From: UBA7672 sp041398245
Lineage (GTDB): Bacteria; Pseudomonadota; Alphaproteobacteria; Caulobacterales; Hyphomonadaceae
Length of the DNA stretch: 64,000 nt
Direction: 5' to 3'
Assembly: GCA_041398245.1 (NCBI GenBank)
Contig: JAWKVC010000001.1
Coordinates: 248,001-312,000 of the forward strand
Each line of letters begins with the position of its first letter. Position 1 is the first letter of the stretch. Below are positions 34,674 through 44,453 of this stretch, piece after piece. The notes under the pieces were generated by a model. It had not been told where the DNA came from. It did not search any database and saw only the letters and a list, made by a program, of their open reading frames with translations. A program made the translations under genes and the position numbers.

Positions 34674-36229
34674 CTACTCCTCGCCGATCATGGCTGCGCC
34701 GTAGAAGCTGAACGTGGTGCGCCCCTCAGCCAGCGCAATATCTGTCAGGTCGCGCGCCAGTGCAGGCATGTCGCCGCCGTGCAGCTCAGCGGTCAGCGGA
34801 CGCAGAACAGTGACCGCCTCCTCGAAGCGCTTGTGCTGGATGAGCGCCTGAGCGCAGGTCAGCGCTATCGGATCCACCTGCGGCGCGAGCTGATAGGCTC
34901 CGACCAGAACATTGAGAAGGTGCTCATCCATGCCGGTAAGCGCCAGCCCGGATTCGACATAGCGATACATTGTCTGTGGCCGGCCATCGTCAAGCTGATG
35001 CGCCCGTCCGAAAGCATCCTGCGCCTCGATAATAAGCTCATCGCTCTGCTGTTTCCGGCCGGCTCTGAGATAACAGAGCCCGCTGAGGTGATGGATGTCG
35101 GGCGTGGATGGCCGCTGCACGAGAAGCTCATCAAGCCGCACCCGCGCCGCGTCGAGGTCGCCATACCAGATGTCGGCAAGAGCCACGCACTGGCTGACAT
35201 AGGGACTGTCCGGATGCTTCTTCGCCTGATCGCGTATCAGCGCCACGGTTTCCTCGGCGCGCTCGCGAGACGGCAGACTGCGCAAGTAGGATGCCGGCAC
35301 GAGCACTTCGTCAGCGACGCGGCTCAACCGTATGGCCGTGATGGATGACGAATCCGGGCGTGCATCAGGTAGGGTGTAATAGCGGATCGGCTTCCGCTTG
35401 TAGTCGCGCAGCTCCTTATCGAAGTCTTCAGGGGCTATGCCGAAGGACGGCTGGAACGCTCCAAGCAGGTCGCCGCCCTGCTGCAGAGCGCGCGTATAGT
35501 TGTCGAACCCCTTGGCGCGTTCGGGCGTCGAAAAGAGATAGTGCGCCGCAAGCCAGGACTGGGCGTAGAACTGGGCGACTTCGTTCTCTGTTGCGAACTC
35601 GCGGGGATGCTTGGTCAGGAAAGGCTCGATCGCCATCCAGTCGCCATCCACAATCCAGCTGGCGCGATTGAACGTGACCTTGCCGATATCAGCGCTGTTG
35701 TCGTTGAATTCCGCGGTGGAGAGGAATTCAGCGAAGCCCTCCACATACCATGCCGGAAAGGCTGCACGGTTGTTGGCGCGCATGTGATGGTGCGCATACT
35801 CGTGAAGCAGCACGGTGCGCGCATCCAGCGCCCGGGCGTTCCGCGGCATGTCGCGCTGACGCTCCATATCGCGGTTGCTCGTCGTCACGGCGCGGATTTC
35901 CTCAATACCCGCATCGTAGAAGCCGAGCACCGAGTCGCTTATCCCGGGCTGCGACGCCCTGAAGTCCTTCCGCAGTCCGGAAGCGTAGATCGTCAGCTTC
36001 AGAGGGCTTTGCTGACTGCGAGGCATCAGACGATTCAGCAGCGCATGAAATCCCTCAAGCACGCCGAGTTCCTGGCGGCTTCTCGCTTCGTCCGACGTCG
36101 AAAAGTAGATGAAATGCGGGCTGTCGAGACGCAGCCAGCGCCCTCCCCTGTGCCCTGAGCCAATGCTGGAGGCGCCCCGGCCAGAACCGCCCCTGCTCCG
36201 ATCCCCATCAGCAAGCGACGTCTGTCCAT
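34674..36229 (-). pseudogene. exported HExxH metallopeptidase with tetratricopeptide repeats, frameshifted
   Basis: ATG 36229 starts a Tat-like signal peptide (MDRRRLLMGIGAGAVLAGAPPALAQ) in one frame. A one-base loss at about 36137-36141 shifts to the frame that carries WLRLDSPHFIYFSTSDEAR and the rest. That frame contains the zinc site HEYAHH (residues ~140-145 of the repaired protein), the third-ligand region WYVEGFAEFLS, and then TPR-like helices (~residues 290-480) to 34674. The gluzincin-like (DUF1570-type) metallopeptidase plus TPR is a known periplasmic layout. As read, the signal is detached from the enzyme, so either the gene is dead or a base is missing in the sequence. Confidence 0.7.
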
Positions 36230-36297
36230 GGCCCCCCCTTGGCCAAGCAGCACTTAGAGAGGGTTGCCGGAATTGACCTCAAGGCCAACAGGAAATT

Positions 36298-36786
36298 TCA
36301 GGACGAGGCCGGGGTATCGCTCCCGGGCCGTTGGAATTCCTTCCAGCCCGTCTTGTCCTGCTGGAAATAGCGGGCGGCTGATCCGCTATCGAGCGCCGCC
36401 TTGTACTGCTGGCGCGCCTTGGACCGGGCGGTCTCGTCGTCACCGTTGAACACGACCATCACACGCTCGAACTGGTTGGCATCGGCATCCGACCCGTCGA
36501 GCAGCATCGCCACGGTGGCGCCGTTGACCGGAACCGCTTCGGTGGAGAGCAGCACAGGATGCTTCTCTGCATCGCTGCGCGACCGCCCGTGAGGCAAAAA
36601 GCTTTCGTCCCGCCATGTCCAAAGCGCTCGGTTCAGCCGATCGACCGTTTCTTCGCGGCCGGCGACCACAACGCGCCATTTGCGTTCCAGGCACTTCTCG
36701 ATGAGAGGCGCGATGGCGGCGTCGAGCGAGCCCCGCTCGATGTGGTAGAACCACCACTCTGCGCCCGGCGTCTGGGCCGCCGCCAT
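36298..36786 (-). CDS. holC: DNA polymerase III chi subunit
   Basis: HolC links the clamp-loader complex to single-strand-binding protein. ATG 36786 gives 162 residues with the family pattern GAEWWFYHIERGSLDAAIAPLIEKCLERKWRVVV (one region, described not quoted in parts). LNRALWTWRDESFLPHG follows, and then VMVVFNGDDE. It starts 4 bases downstream of the pepA stop on the same strand. pepA-holC is a common neighbourhood in proteobacteria. Confidence 0.9.
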   Translation of the reverse strand: MAAAQTPGAEWWFYHIERGSLDAAIAPLIEKCLERKWRVVVAGREETVDRLNRALWTWRDESFLPHGRSRSDAEKHPVLLSTEAVPVNGATVAMLLDGSDADANQFERVMVVFNGDDETARSKARQQYKAALDSGSAARYFQQDKTGWKEFQRPGSDTPASS

Positions 36787-36790
36787 CAGC

Positions 36791-38263
36791 CTAGTCCTCG
36801 TAATTGTCGGCAATCAGCCGGTCGAGAATGCGCACGCCCCAGCCGGTCGCCCAGGTCGGCTCCAGCGGATTGTCATTGCCCGGCTTCCAGGCGGTGCCGG
36901 CGATGTCGAGGTGCGCCCATGCGCGGCCATCGTCCACGAAACGCTGAAGGAACTGCGCCGCCGTGATCGAGCCGGCATTGCCCGCCGCGCCGATGTTCTT
37001 CATGTCGGCGACTTCCGAGTCGATCTGCTTGTCGTAGCCCGGGCCCAGCGGCAGCCGCCACACAGGCTCGCCCTCGGCCTTGCCGGCGGTCGTGAGCTTG
37101 GCCGACAGCTCGTCATTGTTCGAGAACAGGCCAGCGTGCTCGTTGCCCAGCGAGACAATGATAGCACCGGTCAGCGTTGCGAGGTCGATCATGACCTTCG
37201 GGTTGAACTTCTTCTGCGCGTACCAGAGCACGTCGGCCAGCACGAGGCGGCCTTCAGCGTCGGTATTCTGAATCTCGATCGTCTTGCCGGCAGCCGCTTT
37301 CACAATATCGCCGGGGCGCTGGGCGTTGCCGTCCGGCATGTTCTCGACGAGCCCGACGAGGCCGACAACATTCGCTTTCGCCTTGCGCTTCGCCAGTGCG
37401 GTCATGGCGCCGACCACGGCGGCCGAGCCGCCCATGTCGCCCTTCATGTCCTGCATGCCGGGACCCGGTTTGAGCGAAATGCCGCCGGTGTCGAAGGTCA
37501 CACCCTTGCCGATGAAGGCGACCGGCGCGGCCTTCTTGTCCTTCGATCCCATCCACTTCAGTACACACAGGCGCGAGCCGCGCACCGATCCCTGACCGAC
37601 GCCCAGCAGCGAGCCCATGCCCAGCTTGGTCATGGCCGGCACATCGAGCACTTCGATCTCGAGGCCCAGCTCGGCAAGTTCCTGGATACGGAGCGCGTAG
37701 CTTTCCGGGTGGAGCACATTTGGTGGCTCGGAGACAAGGTTGCGCGCAAGCTCAACACCTTCGGCCTTGGCTGACAGGGCGGCGTAGTCGGACCGGGCGC
37801 CCGCGGCGGAATCAGTCACGACTGACACGCTGGCCAGCGTCGGCTTCTTCTCGGTTTTGAGATTCAGCCGGTATGTGTCGAACCGATATCCGGCGAGACG
37901 GGCGCCAAAAGCGAGGTTCGCGGCCACAAGCCGGTCCGGCGCCCCGACGATCGAAAGCGACTTGGCCCCGCTGGTCAGCATCCGTTTCACCAGCGCCCCG
38001 GCGGCCTTTTGCCAGGCCAGTTCGCTGACCGCCGACTTCTTTCCGGCTCCGACGATCAGAACCCGGGAGGCGTCGCTCCACTCAGGGGCGAGGATCTCGA
38101 TCACCTGGCCGACAGCGCCCTTGAAAGATCCGGCCGCAACTGCGCGGCGGATTGCCGCCTCGCCGCCTTCAGGCGCTGTGGTGAGGTCCGGCCCCTTGTC
38201 GCCCTCGTGGGCCAGATAGGCCACGGCATCGCCAGAGGGTTCGGCTGAGAACTTGATCTGCAT
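36791..38263 (-). CDS. pepA: leucyl aminopeptidase (M17)
   Basis: PepA removes N-terminal residues from peptides and is a two-metal cytosolic hexamer. The 490-residue chain has the metal-binding GKGVTFDTGGISLKPG and the family signature NTDAEGRLVLADVL. The catalytic Lys and Arg lie in these blocks, and the C-terminal WATGWGVRILDRLI is typical. In some bacteria PepA also binds DNA at xer sites and carAB; nothing here indicates that. Its promoter must lie in the 127 bases shared with lptF on the other strand. Confidence 0.95.
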   Translation of the reverse strand: MQIKFSAEPSGDAVAYLAHEGDKGPDLTTAPEGGEAAIRRAVAAGSFKGAVGQVIEILAPEWSDASRVLIVGAGKKSAVSELAWQKAAGALVKRMLTSGAKSLSIVGAPDRLVAANLAFGARLAGYRFDTYRLNLKTEKKPTLASVSVVTDSAAGARSDYAALSAKAEGVELARNLVSEPPNVLHPESYALRIQELAELGLEIEVLDVPAMTKLGMGSLLGVGQGSVRGSRLCVLKWMGSKDKKAAPVAFIGKGVTFDTGGISLKPGPGMQDMKGDMGGSAAVVGAMTALAKRKAKANVVGLVGLVENMPDGNAQRPGDIVKAAAGKTIEIQNTDAEGRLVLADVLWYAQKKFNPKVMIDLATLTGAIIVSLGNEHAGLFSNNDELSAKLTTAGKAEGEPVWRLPLGPGYDKQIDSEVADMKNIGAAGNAGSITAAQFLQRFVDDGRAWAHLDIAGTAWKPGNDNPLEPTWATGWGVRILDRLIADNYED

Positions 38264-38390
38264 GGGGATATTCGGGTCCTGACTATTCTCTACACTTGGT
38301 CATCGACGTAAGCCCCGTACACCGCTAGCACTTGTCCGGGCCTGAACAGGCCCGTTCGCGGGCGGGGAAGCGCCGTCATCGGGTTTTGGT

Positions 38391-39518
38391 ATGTCAGGGT
38401 TTCAACGCTATCTTTTCCGTAACGTGTTGAGAACCCTGATCGCCATTGTTGGCGGTCTTGCGCTTATCGCCTTGCTTACGCAAGGGCTTAGCCAGATCGA
38501 AGACACGATCGTCCAGAACCGGCAATCGATGCTCACCTTCCTCTGGGTGTCGGTGCTGGCGACGCCCCAGATCATCTCGCTGCTGATGCCGATAGCAATT
38601 TTTATCGCTGCCGCGGCGGCCCTGAACGTTGCCCATCGTGAAAACGAAATTGTCGTCGCGCAGGCCTCGGGAATGACCAACTGGCAGGTCGCATCCCCGG
38701 TTCTCCGGCTGGCTTGCCTTGCCGCGATTCTCCATCTCGGCCTCAATCTCTGGATCCAGCCCGCCGCTTCGCGGGAACTTCGCCAAACCGTCTCCGCCGC
38801 AGCAACCGACCTTGCCTCGTCCCTGGTGCGCGAAGGTATGTTCATGACCCACAGCGACGGCCTCACCACCTTCGCGAGCCAGGTCGACGGTCCCCAGATC
38901 ACCTTCCTCGTGGCCAACGACAGCCGGAACCCGCGCCAGGAAGTCACCTACATCGCCAAGTCGGCCTTCCTGTCCGAGATCGAAGGCAAACCCGCCCTGG
39001 TGCTCAACGATGGACAACGCCAGACGGTGAAGGCGAACGGCGCCCTCGAATCCCTGACCTTTCAGCAATCGCCTCTGGAACTCGGCGCTTTCGTCGACGA
39101 TCAGAAAGCGCTGATCCTGGAAGAGTCGGACCGGTATTTGCCCGAACTCTTCTACCCCGACATGACCAACCACTACGACAACCGGAACGCGGGCATGCTG
39201 TTGTCGGAAGGTCACGCGCGGCTGGCCGCGCCGCTACTCAATATCGCGATGGCGCTCCTCGGAATCTACGCCGTGCTTGGCGGCGATTTCAGCCGCCGCG
39301 GCTACGCGAGGCGCATCGCGGTCGCTTCTGGTGCAGCATTAATGCTTCGGCTTGCAGCCTTTGCGGCGACGGCCGCCGCAAAGGACGATCCGAGCCTGAA
39401 TTTCGTTCAATACGCCCTTCCGATCGTGGTGATTGCACTGATCTCGTTCTTCTACTTCCTCGTCCCGATGTTGAAGCGAAGGCGCATCGCTTCGTCCGGC
39501 CGATTGAAAGCCGCCTGA
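38391..39518 (+). CDS. lptF: LPS export permease subunit LptF
   Basis: LptF is one of the two inner-membrane permeases of the LptB2FGC transporter that pulls lipopolysaccharide from the inner membrane. The 375-residue chain has the YjgP/YjgQ layout: three N-terminal helices (RYLFRNVLRTLIAIVGGLALIALLTQ), a periplasmic beta-jellyroll (residues ~125-255), and three C-terminal helices. It ends in a polar tail (LKRRRIASSGRLKAA). lptG follows after one base. It diverges from pepA. Confidence 0.92.
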   Translation: MSGFQRYLFRNVLRTLIAIVGGLALIALLTQGLSQIEDTIVQNRQSMLTFLWVSVLATPQIISLLMPIAIFIAAAAALNVAHRENEIVVAQASGMTNWQVASPVLRLACLAAILHLGLNLWIQPAASRELRQTVSAAATDLASSLVREGMFMTHSDGLTTFASQVDGPQITFLVANDSRNPRQEVTYIAKSAFLSEIEGKPALVLNDGQRQTVKANGALESLTFQQSPLELGAFVDDQKALILEESDRYLPELFYPDMTNHYDNRNAGMLLSEGHARLAAPLLNIAMALLGIYAVLGGDFSRRGYARRIAVASGAALMLRLAAFAATAAAKDDPSLNFVQYALPIVVIALISFFYFLVPMLKRRRIASSGRLKAA

Positions 39519-39519
39519 C

Positions 39520-40662
39520 ATGGTTATTGCGGGCCGCATCCAGCGCTACGTCTTCCGCCAGTGCGTATCCTCACTGGCGCTGACGCTTGGCATCATCCTG
39601 CTTGCCATCGTGCTGGTCGATGTCGTCGAGCAGATGCGCACAGTCGGCAGCCGCACGCAGATCAGTATCCAGACCGCCTTCATGCTGACCATGATGAAGA
39701 CGCCGGGCCTGATCCTCGAGACCCTGCCCTTCGCGATGCTGATCGGTTCGATCCTCACCTATTCGCAGCTCAGCCGCCGCAGCGAGATCCCGGCCTTCCG
39801 CGCGGCGGGCGTATCGGCCTGGCGCTTCCTTGGCCCGGTGATGGCGCTTTCGGTCGCCCTCGGCGTGCTGATGGTCACCGTGCTCGACCCGATGGCGACG
39901 CGTCTGAGCGAGGACTTCGAAACGACTCGCGACGACATCATGGGCGGCAACCGCCCGACCATTGAGGGCGTATGGCTAAGCCAGGGTGATCTCCAGGCGG
40001 GCGCCGACGACGAAGTGGCGACCGGCCGTACAACCAACGCCCAGGCGATTATTCATGGCCGGACAATCATCGGCCGCGGGGAAGCCCTGGAGAACGTCAC
40101 CTTCTGGTACTTCCGTCCCGGCCCGCTGGGGCCGCAGGACCGGGTCTTCACGCGTCGCATCGATGCGCAGCGGGCGGAACTCAAGCCCGGCTTCTGGCAG
40201 TTGACCGACGCTGTCGAGAATCGCGTGGGAGGCGAAATCGTCCGCTCGGCGGATCTTGCCCTGCCGACCAATCTCAGCAGCGACACACTGTTGTCGCGTT
40301 TCGCGTCGTCAAAGACCATTCCCTTCTGGGAACTTCCCGCCTTCATCGACGCTGGCCGTTCCGCCGGTATGGAGATCAGCGACTACGTCCTAAAATACCA
40401 TACGCTGCTTGCAACCCCGGTACTGATGCTGGCGATGGCGCTGATCGGAGCAGTGGTCTGCCTGCGGCTGGCCCGGTCGGGCGGCCTGTCCCAGCTGATT
40501 GGCGCAGGGGCCACAGCCGGGTTTGTTCTCTACTTTGTAACCCGTCTCGCATCCGGCATGTCCTCCTCCGGAGCGACGCCGCCCGAAGCTGCGGCCTGGT
40601 GCCCCCCACTATTTGCCCTGTTTGCGGTTCTGACCGTTCTGTCTCACGTCGAGGACGGCTGA
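39520..40662 (+). CDS. lptG: LPS export permease subunit LptG
   Basis: This is the partner permease to LptF, 380 residues, with the same three-plus-three helix design and a central periplasmic domain. The N-terminus IQRYVFRQCVSSLALTLGIILLAIVLVDVVEQMR and the EIPAFRAAGVSAWR coupling helix, which contacts the LptB ATPase, are typical of LptG. Start at 39520 follows the lptF stop directly, so the two are translationally coupled. LptB itself is not in the window. Confidence 0.92.
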   Translation: MVIAGRIQRYVFRQCVSSLALTLGIILLAIVLVDVVEQMRTVGSRTQISIQTAFMLTMMKTPGLILETLPFAMLIGSILTYSQLSRRSEIPAFRAAGVSAWRFLGPVMALSVALGVLMVTVLDPMATRLSEDFETTRDDIMGGNRPTIEGVWLSQGDLQAGADDEVATGRTTNAQAIIHGRTIIGRGEALENVTFWYFRPGPLGPQDRVFTRRIDAQRAELKPGFWQLTDAVENRVGGEIVRSADLALPTNLSSDTLLSRFASSKTIPFWELPAFIDAGRSAGMEISDYVLKYHTLLATPVLMLAMALIGAVVCLRLARSGGLSQLIGAGATAGFVLYFVTRLASGMSSSGATPPEAAAWCPPLFALFAVLTVLSHVEDG

Positions 40663-40806
40663 CCCTTCAATTCCGGGAATGTTGCTTCCGGGTCGCGGCT
40701 TTCAGCTCACTGCCTGAAATACGGTGTTCGGCTTTACGCCCCCAAGGGCATTGCGTATCCGTGGGCGGCTGGGAGTCGCTCGCAATCCGTACGCGAGGGG
40801 AGTGTA

Positions 40807-43020
40807 ATGGTCTTGCGGCTTACCTGCCTCGCCTCGGCCGCCATGGCTGCGCTCGTTGCCGGGGCTCCGGCATTCGCCCAGCCGCCTGCTCCCGCCCCTG
40901 CCCCGGCCACGCCGTCTGATGAGGATGAGGATATCATCCTCCGGGCGGACACTGTGGAGGAAGACCGCGATACGAGCGTCGTTACCGCTTCGGGCAATGT
41001 CGAGATCCGGGTCGGAGACCGTTCGCTGAAAGCCGACCGCGTCATCTATGACCGGATGAACCAGACAGTTCGCGCCCAAGGCAATGTCCAGATCATGGAT
41101 GCTAGCGGGCAAATTCAGTTTGCCGACGAGATCGAGGCTGACGAGGACTTCCGGAACGGTTTCGCGACGCGTTTCTCTGCCCGTCTCGGGAGGCAGGGAT
41201 TAGTGACCTCATCGTCCGCAATCCGCACCGACGGTACGACCAACTCGCTCGAACAGGTTGTCTTCACCAACTGCCAGATGTGCCGCGAAGAAGGATACGA
41301 ACCTTCATGGGCGCTACGCGCCCGCCGCGCGACCCTGGACCAGAAGGAACAGATGATTACGTACCAGGACGCGGTCCTGGAGGTAAAAGGCGTACCTATC
41401 CTTTACGTGCCGTGGTTCGCCCACCCCGACCCCAACTCGGAACGCCGCTCCGGCCTTCTGATACCCGACGCGGGCGCCTCGTCAAAACTCGGGCTCTTCT
41501 ACGAACAGCCCTATCTCTGGGTCATCTCACCTTCGGAAGATCTCGTCATCTCGCCGATGATTTCGGGGAACGTCGCCCCGCTCGTGAAGCTCGATTGGCG
41601 GCGCCGCTTCTTCTCTGGCTTCATTGATGCCGAAGGCAGCTTCACGAAAGAGCAGGACTTCGACTCGGACGGCAACAAGTTCGGCGACGATACCTGGCGC
41701 AGCCACCTTTATGCCGTGGGCCGATTCAATATCGACAAGGACTGGCAGTGGGGCTTCGGCATCGAACGCCAGACGGATGACCTCTACGACAAGCGCTACA
41801 GCATTGATGGCGAGGACGACCTGCGCGGACTCATTGCCAGCCAGCCACGCCAGCTTCTGTCGCAGATCTACGCGACCGGACAGCAGCCCGATTTTTACTT
41901 TGAGGCTGGAGCCTTCGTTTTCCAAGGCCTGCGCGCAAATGACGACGACGCCCAGATACCCGAGGTCGTTCCAGCGCTTTTCACCCAGAAGGTGTTTGAC
42001 TTTGGGGCCAATGGGCAACTAGCCACCGATTTCTCAGCCGTCGGCCTCTTCCGCGACGAGGCGACGATGCTGCCCAACGGGACACCGACCCTCGACAGCG
42101 GACGCGCCACCGCGTCTGCAGAATGGGGCTCGCAGTACATTTTCGGGCCAGGACTGGTGGTTCAGCCTTTCGCGTCGGCGCGTGGGGACGCCTACTACCT
42201 CGACGATGGCGGCGCTGCGGGCTCGCGCAACGTGAACCGCTTTCTCGGCATTGCTGGCGCACAGATCAGCTACCCGTTGATCAGCCGCCAGCCGGGCCTC
42301 GACATTATCGTCGAACCCATCGCCATGGCCGCGTACGGCACGCCTGACGCCAATAATGACGGCATTCCGAACGAAGATTCCATCGTGTTCGAAGCGGATG
42401 AAAGCAACATCTTCGAACCGAGCGCCGTGACGAATTACGACCTCTGGGAGGGCGGCGCCCGAGCAGCGCTTGGCGTTAGCGCCACCGCGAATATTGGCAG
42501 CGACGTTCAGCTGTCCGCGGTCGTCGGCCGCCGCTGGCGTGAAGAAGAGGACACGGCCTTCGACGAACTCAGCAACCTCCGTGATGAAACGTCGGACTAC
42601 GTCGCCTCCGTGCGCGCGGACGTTGGTCGGATTGTCAACGTTGGCGCCCGATTCCGCATGGACGACGATCTTGAGGTAAACCGTCTGGATATCGATGCGG
42701 GTATCAATGTCTGGCGCGTGCGTGGCAACGCACGCTACTTCCGCGTTACCGAGAATGCTTTGGGAACCGAGGACGAAGGAATCGTCTGGTCCGGCTCCTT
42801 CGCCGTGGACGACAACTGGTCGGCGGTCGCCCAGCATGCCCGCAACATCACCCAGAGCGAGGACATCCGTCTGTCTCTCGGGGTTCGTTATCAGGACGAT
42901 TGTTCTTACTTCCTGATCGCCTATGAGCGTCAAGGCGGCCGGGATCGCACCCTCGGCCCATCCGAGGCGATCCGGTTCACCTTCGCGCTGACAGGCCTGG
43001 GGGGCGCCACGACGGACTGA
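40807..43020 (+). CDS. lptD: LPS-assembly outer-membrane protein LptD
   Basis: LptD forms the outer-membrane barrel that inserts lipopolysaccharide into the outer leaflet together with LptE. The 737 residues begin with a signal peptide (AAMAALVAGAPAFAQ) and a Pro-rich linker. An OstA/LptA-like jellyroll follows (ADTVEEDRDTSVVTASGNVEIR...ADRVIYDRMNQTVRAQG), then the barrel from residue ~175. Cys pairs occur in FTNCQMCREEG and DDCSYF near the C-terminus and could form the disulfide needed for function. It lies 144 bases after lptG and before surA. Confidence 0.93.
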   Translation: MVLRLTCLASAAMAALVAGAPAFAQPPAPAPAPATPSDEDEDIILRADTVEEDRDTSVVTASGNVEIRVGDRSLKADRVIYDRMNQTVRAQGNVQIMDASGQIQFADEIEADEDFRNGFATRFSARLGRQGLVTSSSAIRTDGTTNSLEQVVFTNCQMCREEGYEPSWALRARRATLDQKEQMITYQDAVLEVKGVPILYVPWFAHPDPNSERRSGLLIPDAGASSKLGLFYEQPYLWVISPSEDLVISPMISGNVAPLVKLDWRRRFFSGFIDAEGSFTKEQDFDSDGNKFGDDTWRSHLYAVGRFNIDKDWQWGFGIERQTDDLYDKRYSIDGEDDLRGLIASQPRQLLSQIYATGQQPDFYFEAGAFVFQGLRANDDDAQIPEVVPALFTQKVFDFGANGQLATDFSAVGLFRDEATMLPNGTPTLDSGRATASAEWGSQYIFGPGLVVQPFASARGDAYYLDDGGAAGSRNVNRFLGIAGAQISYPLISRQPGLDIIVEPIAMAAYGTPDANNDGIPNEDSIVFEADESNIFEPSAVTNYDLWEGGARAALGVSATANIGSDVQLSAVVGRRWREEEDTAFDELSNLRDETSDYVASVRADVGRIVNVGARFRMDDDLEVNRLDIDAGINVWRVRGNARYFRVTENALGTEDEGIVWSGSFAVDDNWSAVAQHARNITQSEDIRLSLGVRYQDDCSYFLIAYERQGGRDRTLGPSEAIRFTFALTGLGGATTD

Positions 43021-43154
43021 CGCAGCAGCGCCGGCTGCGGCTCAAGGCTCGCATTTCAACGATTCACCCGGTATATGCGGCCCGAGAGGCTGGCAGGTCC
43101 GGCCATATTCTTGCCTTTTGCCGGCCCCAGGGTCGGTGACTACGGGGTAACTGC

Positions 43155-44432
43155 ATGAAACGACTTCTAGCCATCGCTCTGGCGGCATCCGTAGCGGCCT
43201 CGGGCCTCGTTGCATTGGCCCAGCAGACCCAGCCCCAGTCAGGCGCCCCCCGGGGGCAACTGATCGACGGTGTCGTCGCCGTGGTTAATGACAAGGTCAT
43301 CTCGCAGTCCGACGTCCGCAACCGGATGCGCTGGATGCTGCTGCGTTTCCAGGAAACGCCCAGCGAAGACATCATGCAGGAAATCCAGAACCAGGCGATC
43401 GAAAGCCTGATCGACGAAAAGGTCCAGCTGCAGGAATTCGCCAAGCTGACCAAAGGCGACAAGATTTCTGACCCCGAAGTCGACGAGAGCGTTAACGACG
43501 TCGCGCGCGAATTCCGCATGAGCCGCGAGCAGTTCAACCAGATGCTCACGGAAGTCGGCATTCCGATCCAGCACGTCCGCGACATGGAAGAAGCCAAGAT
43601 CGCATGGTCAGCGCTCATCCGCGGCCGCTATCTGAAGTCGGTGCGCGTTTCCGAACTGCGCGTCGACGAAATGCTCGATCGTATCAAGTCCAGCCTCGAC
43701 AAGCCGCAATACCGGATTGCGGAAATCTTCCTCTATGCGCCAGACCAGACGTCGCGCCAGAACGCGCTGACCCGCGCGCAGACAATCATCCAGCAGGTGA
43801 ACCAGGGCGCTGACTTTACCGCCCTCGCCCACCAGTTCTCGGCCGCACCCTCTGCATCCGCGGGCGGCGACCTCAACTGGCTCTCGCCGGGCGACATGCG
43901 CCCCGAGATCGCGGAAGCCGTGCTCGCGGCGCCTGAGCCGCCGGTTCTCCTCCCGCCGGTCCAGAGCGACGGAGGGATCTACGTTATCGCGCTCACAGGC
44001 AAGCGCGACCCGGTCGAAGCCTCCAAGGCCGTCGTCCTAAACATGGAACAGATCATTGCGCGCGGCGAAGGCGCCTCAGGCAAGCTGGAAACGCTGAAGG
44101 CGACGACGTCCACCTGCGCCGGCCTCGACAAGGCGCTTGAAGGCGTGGCCGGAATCACGCGGACGCAGATGAACGACATCGGTCTGATGCAGATCTCGCC
44201 AGCCTATCGCACACCGCTGGAAGGCAAGGCCGCCGGTCAATCGACTGACATCATCGACCTGCCCGATGGCGGCAAGATGGTGTTCTACGTCTGCAGCTCC
44301 CGCACGGGCAGTGCGGACCTGCCCTCGCGTGACGAGATCCGGGATCGCCTGTTCAACTCGGAGCTGTCGCTGGTCGCCGAACGCTATCTGCGCGATCTCA
44401 AGCGCGAAGCCACGATCGTCCGTCGCACCTGA
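43155..44432 (+). CDS. surA: SurA-type periplasmic peptidyl-prolyl isomerase/chaperone
   Basis: SurA escorts outer-membrane proteins, including LptD, across the periplasm. The 425-residue chain has a signal peptide (LLAIALAASVAASGLVALAQ), a SurA N-terminal domain (DGVVAVVNDKVISQSDVRNRM), and one parvulin domain (residues ~195-305: IAEIFLYAPDQ...GGDLNWLSPGDM). E. coli SurA has two parvulin domains; one is common in alphaproteobacteria. The gene sits directly after lptD and before pdxA, as in many proteobacteria. Confidence 0.9.
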   Translation: MKRLLAIALAASVAASGLVALAQQTQPQSGAPRGQLIDGVVAVVNDKVISQSDVRNRMRWMLLRFQETPSEDIMQEIQNQAIESLIDEKVQLQEFAKLTKGDKISDPEVDESVNDVAREFRMSREQFNQMLTEVGIPIQHVRDMEEAKIAWSALIRGRYLKSVRVSELRVDEMLDRIKSSLDKPQYRIAEIFLYAPDQTSRQNALTRAQTIIQQVNQGADFTALAHQFSAAPSASAGGDLNWLSPGDMRPEIAEAVLAAPEPPVLLPPVQSDGGIYVIALTGKRDPVEASKAVVLNMEQIIARGEGASGKLETLKATTSTCAGLDKALEGVAGITRTQMNDIGLMQISPAYRTPLEGKAAGQSTDIIDLPDGGKMVFYVCSSRTGSADLPSRDEIRDRLFNSELSLVAERYLRDLKREATIVRRT

Positions 44433-44453
44433 TCCGGCCGGGAGACCTGGCCA

